Shown piece by piece: positions 1 to 8,722 of a DNA stretch of 64,000 bases (positions are counted from its first letter, which is position 1; each line of letters opens with the position of its first letter). The position numbers were made by a program, and so were the translations under genes. The DNA lies in the NCBI RefSeq assembly GCF_001613935.1, contig NZ_LQCI01000034.1:1155031-1219030 (forward strand), written 5' to 3'. This DNA is from Amycolatopsis regifaucium. GTDB lineage: Bacteria; Actinomycetota; Actinomycetes; Mycobacteriales; Pseudonocardiaceae. The notes beneath the pieces are model-generated. The model was not told the origin of the DNA. It saw nothing but the letters and a program-made list of their open reading frames with translations, and searched no databases.

Positions 1-1819
1 CGCTCCAGGAGTTGAGCACCCGGTGGTCGAGGGTGATCGTCACCGGCTTCGTCGTCTTGCCCGTGTTCTTCACGCGGACCAGCACCAGCGGGTTCCGGTT
101 CCACGGGAACGCCGACAAACCGTCGCTCTCGGCCCGCAGGACGAGGTCGTCCGGTGGCGCGGGCACCTTGACCTTCACCGCGACCGACACCTTGATCCGC
201 GCGCCCGCCGTCACCGAACCGGTCACCATGCTGCCGTCGACGGCCGTATCGTCGGCGAGCAACCGGAACGTCAGCACCGCGGACTGGCCCGGTTCGAGTC
301 CGGTGCCGGTCCGGCAAGTCACCGTGCCGGTGCCGCCGGGGCAGCTCACCGCGATCGGAGCGGGCGCCTGCTGCCGGAAGCCGGTCACTGCCGGTGCGCC
401 ACCGCCGGCGGCGGGGACGGCCGTCACGCCCTTCGGCAGGTTCAGCGAGACCGCGACGGGTTCGGACTTCGAGCCGCCGTCGTTGCGCACGGTGATCGGC
501 AGGTTGGCTTCCTCGCCGGGCTGGAGCTGGACACCACCGGCCGGGGTCGCCGCCGTCATCACCGGAGGCGACGGGATCACCGGCGACGGCGGCGCGGGCT
601 GCTCGGCGGGCGGAGGCTGCTGCGCGGGCGGCGGCTGCTGAGCAGGAGGTTGCTGGGCGGGCGGAGGCTGCTGAGCAGGAGGTTGCTGAACCGGCGGTGG
701 CTGCTGCGCGGGCGGGGGCTGCTGGGCAGGCGGCGGTTGCTGGGCGGGCGGCGGTTGCTGAGCAGGGGGCGGTTGCGGTGGCTGGGGAGCGGGTGCCGCG
801 GCGGGCGGCGGGACGGACGCCGCCGCGGGGATCTCCTGGGTACCGCCACCGGCGGCGAGGGCCACCGCGACGGCGGCGACGATGGCCGCGCCCGATCCGG
901 CCACCCCGGCGAACTGACGCGGTCCGGCCGCGGCGGCGCCCGCCGCCCCGCCCGAACTCGAACCCGCGGCGGCGGCCGTCGCGGCCGCGGTGACCGCGCC
1001 CGCCTTGCCCGCCCCGGCGGTGGCCAGGTAACCGAGCGCCGCGCCACCGAGCACGATCGGCGCGATGATCCCGCGCAGACCGCCGTTGATGTCGGCCAGT
1101 TCCGCGGCCAGCGCGCGGCATTTCTCGCATTCGTCCAGGTGGCTCTCCACCTGCGCCCGTTCGCGTTTCGACAGGCCGTCGCGGGTCCACGCGCCGAGCT
1201 TGTCCGCACTCGCGCGGCAGCGTTCACCGGCGTTCTCGGCCAGGTGGACCTGCAGATACGCCTGGCGGAGGCCTTCGCGGGCCCGGTAGGCCAGCGCGGA
1301 GACGCCGTTCGCGGTCAGCCCCAGCAGCGGCGCGACCTCGGCGGGGCTCTGTCCCTCGATCTCGGTGTGCCACAGCACCGCCTGCCACCGCTCGGGCAGC
1401 CGGGTGAACGCCTTCGCGGCGAGCGTGCGCTCGAGCCCGGCGACGGCGGTGTCGGAGAAGGGGACAGTCAGCGCTTCGCCCACCGCGCCGCCGACGTCGG
1501 ACATGTCCTCGTTCAGGTCGACGCGCTTTTCTTTGCGCGTCTTGTCGTAGGCGGTGTGCCGGAGCGCTGTCAGCAGGTACGCGCGGAACGCCGTGTCGGG
1601 GCCTTTGCCGCCACGCAGCGTGTCCAGGACCTTCGCGAAGGCTTCCGAAACGAGGTCGTCGGCTTCCGAACTCGACCGGGCGAGCTGGCGGGCGAGATTG
1701 TGCGCCGCGCCGGCGTGACGTTCGTAAAGCGTTCCGTAAGACGCGATCTTCCCGTCACGCACCTCGGCGATCAGCTCGGCGTCACTCTTACCGGAGAGAT
1801 CGGCGGGAACGATGGACAC
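1..1819 (-). CDS. ECF-type sigma factor fused to zinc finger, membrane segment and extracellular domain (3' end outside window)
   Basis: The GTG start at 1819 follows AAGGAG, and the frame stays open to the left edge (over 600 codons, no stop). The first ~170 residues are a sigma-70 family protein: region 2 (ARQLARSSSEADDLVSEAF) and a region 4 helix-turn-helix (GQSPAEVAPLLGLTANGVSA). Near residue 227 is an anti-sigma-type zinc-finger motif, HLDECEKC (HxxxCxxC). Ala/Gly-rich hydrophobic segments follow at about 250-330, then a Pro/Gln-rich linker of PPPAQQ units (about 336-408) and a beta-rich Ig/CARDB-like region that would lie outside the cell. The layout suggests a membrane-tethered sigma factor carrying its own inhibitor and sensor, as known for some actinobacterial ECF groups with long C-terminal extensions. 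The ligand and regulon are unknown. The sigma assignment is firm; the release mechanism is inference. Confidence 0.85.
   Translation of the reverse strand, partial: MSIVPADLSGKSDAELIAEVRDGKIASYGTLYERHAGAAHNLARQLARSSSEADDLVSEAFAKVLDTLRGGKGPDTAFRAYLLTALRHTAYDKTRKEKRVDLNEDMSDVGGAVGEALTVPFSDTAVAGLERTLAAKAFTRLPERWQAVLWHTEIEGQSPAEVAPLLGLTANGVSALAYRAREGLRQAYLQVHLAENAGERCRASADKLGAWTRDGLSKRERAQVESHLDECEKCRALAAELADINGGLRGIIAPIVLGGAALGYLATAGAGKAGAVTAAATAAAAGSSSGGAAGAAAAGPRQFAGVAGSGAAIVAAVAVALAAGGGTQEIPAAASVPPPAAAPAPQPPQPPPAQQPPPAQQPPPAQQPPPAQQPPPVQQPPAQQPPPAQQPPAQQPPPAQQPPPAEQPAPPSPVIPSPPVMTAATPAGGVQLQPGEEANLPITVRNDGGSKSEPVAVSLNLPKGVTAVPAAGGGAPAVTGFRQQAPAPIAVSCPGGTGTVTCRTGTGLEPGQSAVLTFRLLADDTAVDGSMVTGSVTAGARIKVSVAVKVKVPAPPDDLVLRAESDGLSAFPWNRNPLVLVRVKNTGKTTKPVTITLDHRVLNSWS
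597..780 (-). repeat. In-gene tandem repeat coding for PPPAQQ units
   Basis: Degenerate 15-18 bp units encode repeated PPPAQQ/PPAQQ inside the sigma-factor fusion. This would form an extended, flexible linker between the membrane segment and the extracellular domain, and is likely to vary in length between strains. Confidence 0.75.
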
Positions 1820-2076
1820 GGGACTCCTTCAGCTGCTGGTTGGGCGGGTTCTACTCGTCTTGACGCCCGAACAGGCCCAGTGTGACGGACCGGGCGACGT
1901 ACGTCACCTCGCGGTCCCGCCGATGACCCGGAGGGCGCAACAGCTTCACCCGTGGCGGGTTACCGAAGAGTTCGGAAAGATCCTTGGAAAACGCCGTCAC
2001 GCCCGCCATGGACCGGCGTCCCCACCGTGAAGCGATCGCAAGATCGAAAAGATCAGGACGGAAGGGGCGGTGGCCA

Positions 2077-2949
2077 GTGGACGTACCGGCGACCGGTGCG
2101 CCGTCCGGGGGACCCGACGGGCAAGCCGCCTGGAACCGGTTCGAACGAGATCGCTCTCTCCGTGCCCTGCGGGCTCGCTGGCGGACGGCGAGCCTGGCCT
2201 CGGGCTGGCGTTTCCCCAGTGACTGGGGCCTCCCGGAGGTCGACGCCGTCTGCGCGGCGATGATCAAGAACGGCCGGGCGGTCACCGCCGAGGTGGCGGA
2301 GACCGCGCTCGCGGGACTGGGCCGGGCACGCGCCGCGGCGGGTGCCGGGCTGGCGGAGACGCTCGCGGATCTCGCGGCGTTGCACGCGGTGCTGGCCGAC
2401 CCGGACGCGGTGGACGGTTTCCTCGCACCGGATGTCGACGCCACCCCGTCCCGGTTACTCCGGGTGACGGCGTTGGCGTGGGCGGACGTGGCGACCGATC
2501 AGCTCGTGAACACCGAAGTCACCGAACCGCTCACCGGGCTGCCCACCGCCGCGTACCTGAGGACGCGGTTGAGTGAGCTGTACCGCCAGGCCCGTCGCGA
2601 CGAGCGGCCGGTCTCGGAGGCGCACACGCTGCTGGTGGTCGCGATGGACTTCAGCTCCGTCGCGGGCTGGCCGCGGCTGACCGCGATGATCCTGGTGGCG
2701 GAGGCGCTGAAGCAGGTGTTCGACGGAGGGGAGAGCGTCGCCTCGCTCGGGCCGTCGGTCGCGGGTGCGCTGGTGTCGAAGGACGTGAGGCTCGCTTCGT
2801 CCGGCGTCGCGCTCCGAAGGGCGCTCAACGAGCGGCTTTCGGTGGACGTGCAGCTACGCGATACCGGCCGTCCGCGGATTTCGGCGGTCCGGCTCCCGCC
2901 GTCGTACGACGCGGCCTGCGATCTGCTCACCTCGCTCGCCCGTTCCTGA
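2077..2949 (+). CDS. Hypothetical protein with a degenerate GGDEF-like motif
   Basis: Protein of about 290 aa, divergent from the sigma factor. The frame is open from 1984, but the GTG at 2077, preceded by GGAAGGGG, is a better start because the upstream codons look like leader DNA. The N-terminal half is helical and Ala-rich. The centre has EVTEPLTGLPTAAYLRTRL, which resembles the DxLTGLxNRxxL entry of GGDEF domains. I see no GGDEF signature or metal-binding site after it, so diguanylate cyclase activity is unlikely. Its place next to a sensory sigma factor hints at signalling, but no function can be assigned. Confidence 0.65.
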   Translation: MDVPATGAPSGGPDGQAAWNRFERDRSLRALRARWRTASLASGWRFPSDWGLPEVDAVCAAMIKNGRAVTAEVAETALAGLGRARAAAGAGLAETLADLAALHAVLADPDAVDGFLAPDVDATPSRLLRVTALAWADVATDQLVNTEVTEPLTGLPTAAYLRTRLSELYRQARRDERPVSEAHTLLVVAMDFSSVAGWPRLTAMILVAEALKQVFDGGESVASLGPSVAGALVSKDVRLASSGVALRRALNERLSVDVQLRDTGRPRISAVRLPPSYDAACDLLTSLARS

Positions 2950-3027
2950 GGGCTAGCGCAAGACGTTCTCCAGGTCACGGGCGACCCTGTCGGCCAGCGA
3001 CGACCCGGTTCATGATTTCCTGTTTCC

Positions 3028-4401
3028 GTGACCCGGACTGTTTCCGCCGATCCGAACGGCGACGTTTCGGCGAGCCGACCGCAGCATCGCCTCTCGTTGC
3101 GAAAGTCGCTCGCCCGCTTGTCCGTCCGGCCGAGGTCGATCCTGATCCTCTCGGTGATCCCGCTGGTCGCGATCGGTTTCGGCATCTGGGGCTGGCAGCA
3201 CGAATGGGTGCTGGGCGTGGACAGCGCGGTGTACCGCGCCGGCGCCGAGACGTTGCTCAACGGCGATCCGCTGTACGACGCCAACACCCTTCCGGTGGAG
3301 CCCTGGTGGGCGCTGCTGCCGTTCACCTATCCGCCGACGGCCGCGCTCCTGTTCATCCCGCTCGCGCTGGTCCCGACCCAGGTCGCCTGGGGTCTGCTGA
3401 CCGCCGTCTCGCTGCTCGCGATGGCCCTGTGCGTCCGGATCGCCATCGGCGCGCTGCCGAAGCCGCCTGCCGACGGCCCTCGCTGGTGGGCCTCGCCCGC
3501 CCGGTCCACGATCGCGTTCTTCCTGGTCTTCCTCGGCCTCGAACCGGTCTGGCGCACGATCTTCCTCGGTCAGATCAACCTGATCCTGATGGCGCTCGTG
3601 ATGCTCGACATCCTGGTCATCGGCGCCCGCGGCAGTCGCTGGGGCGGGGTGCTCGTCGGCGTCGCGGCCGCGGTGAAACTCACCCCGATCGTCTTCCTCG
3701 GGCATCTGTTCATCACCGGTCGCCGGATGGACGCCGTCCGCGGGCTCGTCACGTTCGTCGTGATGCAGGGCTTGATGTTCCTGATCATCCCGCACGACGC
3801 GGCCCGGTACTGGACCTACACCCTGCCCGACACCGGCCGCATCGGTCCGGTGCACTGGGCGGGGAACCAGTCGCTGAACGCGTTGATGAACCGCTTCACC
3901 GAACTCGCGCCCTGGGCGTCGAAGGCGGCGATGGGGATCGGCGCGCTGCTCGCGATCCCCGCCATCTGGCTGGTGCTGCGGTTTCACCGCAAGGGCCAGG
4001 CGCTCGCGGCGATGCTGGTGACGGCGTTCTGGATCCTGCTGGTCTCGCCGATCTCCTGGACCCACCACTGGGTCTGGGTCGTGCCGCTGGTCGTCCTGCT
4101 GGTCTCGCGTCTGCCGCAGACCACCCCGGCCACCGCGTGGAAACGCTGGCTCGGGACCTTCGCGGTGTTCTTCGTCTTCATCAGCTGCGTGCTGTTGATC
4201 CTGCCGAACGGCCGCAACGTCGAGCTGCACTGGAAGGTCTGGCAGAACATCCTCGGCAGCGCGTACATCCTGATGCCGCTGGTGCTGGCGCTCGCCCTCG
4301 CCGGGCGGTGGTGGTACCTGCGCCGCAAGCGGCTCACGGCGGCCGGGCGTGACACGGCGGGGGACGACGGCGAGCATGCTGAAACCGCGACCGGCGGCTG
4401 A
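3028..4401 (+). CDS. GT87-family polyprenol-phosphate-mannose-dependent mannosyltransferase-like membrane protein
   Basis: 457 aa integral membrane protein of the DUF2029/GT87 family, whose mycobacterial members add mannose from polyprenyl-phosphate-mannose to lipoglycans outside the membrane. About ten hydrophobic segments follow a short basic N-terminus. The first outer loop carries GVDSAVYRAGAETLL with the acidic residue typical of GT-C enzymes, and WTHHWVW lies in the C-terminal half. The GTG start at 3028 has no obvious Shine-Dalgarno sequence. The next gene is a paralog whose likely ATG overlaps this 3' end by 26 bp, so the pair is co-transcribed. The exact acceptor is unknown. Confidence 0.85.
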   Translation: MTRTVSADPNGDVSASRPQHRLSLRKSLARLSVRPRSILILSVIPLVAIGFGIWGWQHEWVLGVDSAVYRAGAETLLNGDPLYDANTLPVEPWWALLPFTYPPTAALLFIPLALVPTQVAWGLLTAVSLLAMALCVRIAIGALPKPPADGPRWWASPARSTIAFFLVFLGLEPVWRTIFLGQINLILMALVMLDILVIGARGSRWGGVLVGVAAAVKLTPIVFLGHLFITGRRMDAVRGLVTFVVMQGLMFLIIPHDAARYWTYTLPDTGRIGPVHWAGNQSLNALMNRFTELAPWASKAAMGIGALLAIPAIWLVLRFHRKGQALAAMLVTAFWILLVSPISWTHHWVWVVPLVVLLVSRLPQTTPATAWKRWLGTFAVFFVFISCVLLILPNGRNVELHWKVWQNILGSAYILMPLVLALALAGRWWYLRRKRLTAAGRDTAGDDGEHAETATGG

Positions 4402-5581
4402 GCCCCGGGTCGTCGGGGCCGCGCTGGCGGGTGCGCTCGCCCTGGCGATGCTCGTGGTCGGCATCGTGGCGTGGCTCGGCGAATGGCACCTCGGCGCGGA
4501 CAGCGCCGTCTACCGCGCCGGCGCGCTCACCCTGCTGAAGGGCGAGCCGCTTTACACGCGCGAGGCGCTGACGACACTGCCGCCGTGGGTGCTGTTGCCG
4601 TTCACCTACACCCCGGCCGCGGCACCGCTGTTCCTTCCGCTCGCGATCGTCCCGGCGGGGTTGACCTGGGGCGTCGTCGGCGCGCTCTCCCTGGTCTGCC
4701 TTAGCGTCGTGATCTCCGTCGTCGCCCGCGCCGGTGGCGCCCCCATCACCCGGTGGTGGGTTCTGCCGCTGGCAACGGCGGGCGCGCTGGCCCTGGAGCC
4801 GGTCTGGAAGACGATCTTCCTCGGGCAGATCAATATCGTCCTGATGGCGTTGATCGTCCTCGACGTCCTGGTGTTTTCGGCACGCGGTTCGCGCTGGGCA
4901 GGGGTGCTGATCGGGATCTCGGCCGCGATCAAGCTGACGCCGTTGATCTTCGTACCGCATTTGCTGTTCACCGGTCGCTGGAAGGACGCGCTGCGGGCGC
5001 TCGGCACGTTCGTCGCGCTCGAAGCCGTGATGTTCGCGGTGATCCCCGGCGACGCCTTCCGGTTCTGGACCGAAGCGGCCACCGACCCCGGCCGGGTCGG
5101 CTCCGTGCACTGGATCTTCAACCAGTCACTCAACGGGCTGGTGAACCGCGCTTCGGAACTCGCGCCGTGGTCGCTGACAGTGGCCATCGCGATCGCCGCC
5201 GTCCTGGCCGTACCCGCCGTCTGGCTGGTCGTGCGCTTGCACCGCGGCGGTGATCCGGTCGGCGCGTTGCTGGTGACGGCGTTCTACGGGCTGTTGCTCT
5301 CGCCGGTGTCCTGGTCACACCACTGGGTGTGGACGGTGCCGCTGCTCGTCCTGCTCGTCATCCGCCGATCGTGGGTTCCGGCCGCGGGCGTCGCGGTGCT
5401 GTTCGTGAGCGGCGTGATCATGTTCGTGCCCAACGGCGGGAACACCGAGTTCGGCTGGGGGCTGGGCTGGTCGCTGCTCGGCAACGTCTACGTCCTCGCG
5501 GCTGCGACGGCCATCACAGGCCTGGCGGTGCGGGAGCTGCGACGCGGGTCCGCCCAGGTCGCGGCGGTGGCGGCCAAGTAA
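4376..5581 (+). CDS. Second GT87-family mannosyltransferase-like membrane protein
   Basis: About 401 aa from the ATG at 4376; a GTG at 4349 is in frame and possible. It is a paralog of the preceding gene, sharing GADSAVYRAG in the first outer loop, the FLGQIN segment and SWSHHWVWTVPL near the C-terminus, with about ten transmembrane stretches. The overlap indicates translational coupling. The two probably act in one lipoglycan or arabinomannan-type pathway with different acceptor positions, as mycobacterial GT87 paralogs do; that division of labour is inference. Confidence 0.85.
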   Translation: MLKPRPAAEPRVVGAALAGALALAMLVVGIVAWLGEWHLGADSAVYRAGALTLLKGEPLYTREALTTLPPWVLLPFTYTPAAAPLFLPLAIVPAGLTWGVVGALSLVCLSVVISVVARAGGAPITRWWVLPLATAGALALEPVWKTIFLGQINIVLMALIVLDVLVFSARGSRWAGVLIGISAAIKLTPLIFVPHLLFTGRWKDALRALGTFVALEAVMFAVIPGDAFRFWTEAATDPGRVGSVHWIFNQSLNGLVNRASELAPWSLTVAIAIAAVLAVPAVWLVVRLHRGGDPVGALLVTAFYGLLLSPVSWSHHWVWTVPLLVLLVIRRSWVPAAGVAVLFVSGVIMFVPNGGNTEFGWGLGWSLLGNVYVLAAATAITGLAVRELRRGSAQVAAVAAK

Positions 5582-5634
5582 TCTCTTCGTCGCAGTGTTG
5601 AATGTGGCCTCAGCGGAAAAGAGAACTTCGGCCA

Positions 5635-6819
5635 GTGGACAAACGAACCGGTCTTCCGATCGTGGGCATGGTGGGCGGCGGACAGCTGGCCAGGATGACC
5701 CACCAGGCGGCGATCTCCCTCGGCCAGTCCCTGCGGGTGCTGGCGGCCGGGGAGAACGAATCCGCCGGCCTCGTCGCGGGCGAGGTCGTGCAAGGGCACC
5801 ACACGGATCTCGAAGCGCTGCGCTCGTTCGCCGCCGGGGTCGATGTGCTGACCTTCGATCACGAGCACGTTCCCGGCGAGCACCTGCTGACGCTCGCGAT
5901 GGAGGGCGTCACCATCCGGCCCGATCCGGCCGCGCTGTCGATGGCGCAGAACAAGCTCGTCATGCGCGAGATGATGGCCGGACTCGAGATCCCCGGCCCC
6001 GATTTCGCCGAAGTGTCCGCTGTGGACGATGTGATCTCCTTCGGTGACAAGCATTCTTGGCCAGTCGTGCTGAAGGCGGCACAGGGCGGCTACGACGGTC
6101 GCGGCGTCTGGATGCTCGACACCGCGCAGCACGCGCGCGAGACCGTCACGGAACTCCTCGACGCCGGAACCCCTTTGCTGGTCGAGGAAAAGGTCGTCAT
6201 GCGGCGCGAACTGTCCGCGCTGGTGGCCAGGTCCCCGTTCGGGCAGGGCGCGGCGTGGCCGGTGGTGGAGACCGTGCAGTCCGGCGGCATCAACACCGAG
6301 GTACTCGCGCCCGCGCCGGGGCTGAGCTACGAGCGCACGCAGCAGGCGCAGGACCTCGCGCTGCAAATCGCCGCGACACTGAACGTGACCGGGCTGCTCG
6401 CCGTCGAGCTGTTCGAGACCGACGAAGGACTGCTGGTCAACGAACTCGCGATGCGCCCGCACAACTCGGGACACTGGACGCAGGACGGCTCGCGGACCTC
6501 GCAGTTCGAGCAGCATCTGCGGGCCGTGCTCGACTATCCGCTCGGGGCGACCGATCTGATCGCTCCCGCCTGCGTGATGGCGAACGTCCTCGGCGCCCCC
6601 GAGGCACCCGAGATGGGCCCGGACGAACGGCTGCATCACCTGTTCGCGCGGTACCCGGACGTCCGCGTTCACCTGTACGGCAAGGGAGAACGCCCCGGCC
6701 GCAAACTCGGTCACGTCAATTTCGTGGGCGAACGCATGGAGGAGTTGCGCGACCGCGCGCTGCTCTCCGCGCACTGGCTTTCCCACGCCGTCTGGCTCGA
6801 CGGCTACGAGATTCACTAG
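5635..6819 (+). CDS. purK: N5-carboxyaminoimidazole ribonucleotide synthase
   Basis: ATP-grasp enzyme that carboxylates AIR with bicarbonate and ATP to N5-CAIR in purine synthesis. The N-terminus (VGMVGGGQLARMTHQAA) is the PurK nucleotide-fold signature, followed by the ATP-grasp core (VLKAAQGGYDGRGVW) and NELAMRPHNSGHWT near the acceptor site. The GTG at 5635 gives 394 aa, normal for the family; a longer start at 5602 is possible. purE follows after about 190 bp, and purK-purE-fadE25 is the mycobacterial order. Confidence 0.95.
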   Translation: MDKRTGLPIVGMVGGGQLARMTHQAAISLGQSLRVLAAGENESAGLVAGEVVQGHHTDLEALRSFAAGVDVLTFDHEHVPGEHLLTLAMEGVTIRPDPAALSMAQNKLVMREMMAGLEIPGPDFAEVSAVDDVISFGDKHSWPVVLKAAQGGYDGRGVWMLDTAQHARETVTELLDAGTPLLVEEKVVMRRELSALVARSPFGQGAAWPVVETVQSGGINTEVLAPAPGLSYERTQQAQDLALQIAATLNVTGLLAVELFETDEGLLVNELAMRPHNSGHWTQDGSRTSQFEQHLRAVLDYPLGATDLIAPACVMANVLGAPEAPEMGPDERLHHLFARYPDVRVHLYGKGERPGRKLGHVNFVGERMEELRDRALLSAHWLSHAVWLDGYEIH

Positions 6820-7006
6820 CCGCCGGTCGGCGGAGCTGAGATATGTCCGGAAATGTGACCATAAGGCGTGAAACCGCCCCGGCCGAAGGCCCCGCTATCG
6901 CGGTGGCGGGACGCCTTCGCGATGTCCGTGACGTGGATGACCAGGCAGCGTCCTGCCGACGTCGATCGCGGCCGCGGGTTCACCAAGAGATACCAGGAGT
7001 GTGAGC

Positions 7007-7504
7007 ATGGCGCCGCAGGTGGGCGTGATCATGGGCAGCGACTCGGACTGGCCGACGATGGAAGCGGCCGGACAGGCGCTGACCGAGTTCGGCGTCGAAT
7101 ACGAGGTCGGCGTCTACTCGGCGCACCGCACTCCGCAGCGGATGCTCGACTACGCGACGTCGGCCGCTTCGCGCGGCGTGCGCGTGATCATCGCGGGTGC
7201 CGGCGGTGCCGCGCATCTGCCGGGCATGGTCGCGTCGGCGACGGTGCTGCCGGTGATCGGCGTGCCGGTGCCGCTGAAGTACCTGGACGGAATGGACTCC
7301 CTGCTCTCGATCGTGCAGATGCCGGCCGGGGTCCCGGTCGCGACGGTTTCCGTTGGCGGGGCACGGAACGCCGGTCTGCTCGCGGTGCGGATCCTCGCCG
7401 CTTCCGACGAGGGCCTGCAGGCGAAGATGGCCCGGTTCCAGGCCGATCTGGAGCAGCTGGTGCTCGACAAGGACGCCGCCCTGCGCAAACGCGTCGAAGG
7501 CTGA
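7007..7504 (+). CDS. purE: N5-carboxyaminoimidazole ribonucleotide mutase, class I
   Basis: 165 aa. It converts N5-CAIR to CAIR, the step after PurK. The GVIMGSDSDWPTM, YSAHRTP and AGAGGAAHLPGM motifs are those of class I PurE, including the conserved active-site His of SAHRTP. The ATG at 7007 lies 7 nt after AGGAG (6995-6999), which favours it over the in-frame GTG at 7001. It ends next to a degenerate copy of the 62-bp intergenic repeat described at 20332. Confidence 0.96.
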   Translation: MAPQVGVIMGSDSDWPTMEAAGQALTEFGVEYEVGVYSAHRTPQRMLDYATSAASRGVRVIIAGAGGAAHLPGMVASATVLPVIGVPVPLKYLDGMDSLLSIVQMPAGVPVATVSVGGARNAGLLAVRILAASDEGLQAKMARFQADLEQLVLDKDAALRKRVEG

Positions 7505-7506
7505 CC

Positions 7507-7560
7507 GCGTTCAGTCCTCTGAATGCGGTAGTTCGACGGCGAACCATCGGGTTTCGTGGA
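7507..7560 (+). repeat. Degenerate copy of 62-bp inverted-repeat family
   Basis: Contains CCTCTGAATGCGGTAGTT and ends with a GTTTCGT block, matching the left half and outer edge of the clean copies at 13078 and 20332. The right arm has decayed. It sits directly after the purE stop codon. Confidence 0.55.
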
Positions 7561-7651
7561 ACCTCCTTGCGCCGGTAGCCCGTCACAGTAGGGTGTCAGG
7601 CGGGCACTGCCGGTCAGAATGGCGGCGGTGGAGGAGGGGAGCACGAATGCT

Positions 7652-8065
7652 TTGCTTTGTGATGCGCTCATGACGGCGCCGAACAGGCTCCGCGCTCTGC
7701 GCGAAAAGGCCGCGGACTTGGATACTCGGCTGGCCGCCGCCAGGCACACCAGTGCGTCCATCGATCGTTCGGTGACGGCCACCGTGACCGGCCGAGGCGA
7801 GCTGACCGACCTGCGAATCGCCGATTCGGTGCTCGATGGAGCACATATCCAGAAGCTCGGGCCCAGCATCGTGCAGGCGGTCCGAGCGGCTCGTGGTGCG
7901 GCGCACGAGGCGTCCGTGCCCGAGTTGAGTGCGCTGTTCGGTTCGCAGCCACCGCCACCGCGGGAACCGGCTTCGCAGCGGCGAGTAGTGGACGACGCCG
8001 ATCATGAGGAGAGCTTCGAGGAGTTGGACTTTCTCTCCGACGAAGAGGCGGATGGTCGCCGGTGA
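7652..8065 (+). CDS. YbaB/EbfC-like protein, first of a pair
   Basis: About 137 aa from the TTG at 7652, which follows GGGGAG by 10 nt. Alternatives are ATG 7619, GTG 7628 and ATG 7670; the start is unsettled. An N-terminal helix (RLRALREKAADLDTRLAAARH) leads into a beta strand motif (SVTATVTGRGELTDLRIADSVLDG) and a C-terminal helix, the fold pattern of the YbaB/EbfC nucleoid-associated family. The acidic tail (DDADHEESFEELDFLSDEE) is extra. In actinomycetes such genes often precede ESX-type secreted proteins. It overlaps the next gene by 4 bp (GTGA). DNA binding is a family expectation, not shown here. Confidence 0.75.
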   Translation: MLCDALMTAPNRLRALREKAADLDTRLAAARHTSASIDRSVTATVTGRGELTDLRIADSVLDGAHIQKLGPSIVQAVRAARGAAHEASVPELSALFGSQPPPPREPASQRRVVDDADHEESFEELDFLSDEEADGRR

Positions 8066-8370
8066 ACACTTACGATCGGCTCTACAACCTCGCCAAGGAG
8101 ATCGACGCGAACGTCGCCGCCATAGAACGGGCCGCGGAAAGCAGCCGAGCGATGCCGTTGAGCAGGAAGATCGGAGGCGGACTCGGCACTGTCACGGTTG
8201 ACGGCTCCGGGGCGTTGATTTCGGTGGACCTCGATCGGGATGTGGCAGTGACGCAAACCGGTGCCAGTCTCGCTGGTCATGTCCTGCGGGCGATCAATGA
8301 CGCGGAAAAGGCGGTAGTGGCCAGACGCGAAGCGATGATCGCCGAAGCTTCCAGGAGGGTGGAGAGTTGA
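8062..8370 (+). CDS. YbaB/EbfC-like protein, second of a pair
   Basis: 102 aa from the GTG at 8062 that overlaps the previous stop. Same pattern as its neighbour: an N-terminal helix, then KIGGGLGTVTVDGSGALISVDLD as the strand core, then a helix ending in EAMIAEASRRVES. It has no acidic tail, so the two paralogs may form a heterodimer. It overlaps the next gene by 4 bp (TTGA). Part of a five-gene module of lower GC than the flanks. Confidence 0.75.
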   Translation: MNTYDRLYNLAKEIDANVAAIERAAESSRAMPLSRKIGGGLGTVTVDGSGALISVDLDRDVAVTQTGASLAGHVLRAINDAEKAVVARREAMIAEASRRVES

Positions 8371-8720
8371 GTTTCCCGGACCCACTCGGATCGAACGGTT
8401 CAGGCTATGAGGTCTACCCGGAATCGCTCCGCAAGACAACAGAGGACGTCTATCACGCGGCTGGTCTGCTCCGCGATTTCGCCGACCATGATCTGGGGGG
8501 ACTCGTTCTGGGTCCACGCGACGTCGGAATGCTCGGCGAGCGGGTGCAGGTGGTTCAGGCGTTCGCCGCGATGATCGCTGAGATACAAGACAAGAGCAGG
8601 AAGAACTTCGATCGTTTGACAGCGCTGGGTGGCTCGTTGGACAAGGCCGCGGACTACTACGACGCCCAGGACGACGAGTACTACAAGCGACTTCGCGAGC
8701 TCGAAAAGGAGGCGAATTGA
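8367..8720 (+). CDS. EspC-like (DUF2580-type) putative type VII secretion target
   Basis: 117 aa, TTG start at 8367 with AGGAGG 9 nt upstream. It is all-helical and has a central hairpin between a helix starting YPESLRKTTEDVYHAA and a C-terminal helix. Near the C-terminus YYDAQDDEYY contains YDAQD, which fits the YxxxD/E general signal of type VII (ESX) substrates. The size and helical layout match EspC/ESX-1 secretion-associated proteins. It is overlapped by or abuts the WXG gene, so the two may be co-secreted partners. No ESX ATPase or membrane gene is in the window, so export would use a system elsewhere. Confidence 0.7.
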   Translation: MSFPDPLGSNGSGYEVYPESLRKTTEDVYHAAGLLRDFADHDLGGLVLGPRDVGMLGERVQVVQAFAAMIAEIQDKSRKNFDRLTALGGSLDKAADYYDAQDDEYYKRLRELEKEAN

Positions 8721-8722
8721 CC

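Noticed and set aside
597..780. Tandem repeats considered as a CRISPR array
   Set aside because: Units are 15-18 bp without spacers and encode PPPAQQ in frame.
23..1885. 620-codon open frame on the plus strand
   Set aside because: It is antisense to the sigma-factor fusion, is Arg/Gly-rich with no recognisable fold, and arises from GC-rich third positions.
3010..4464. 484-codon minus-strand frame opposite the first GT87 gene
   Set aside because: The product is a highly charged low-complexity sequence (repeated Asp, Arg, Gln); the plus-strand gene has clear membrane and family motifs.
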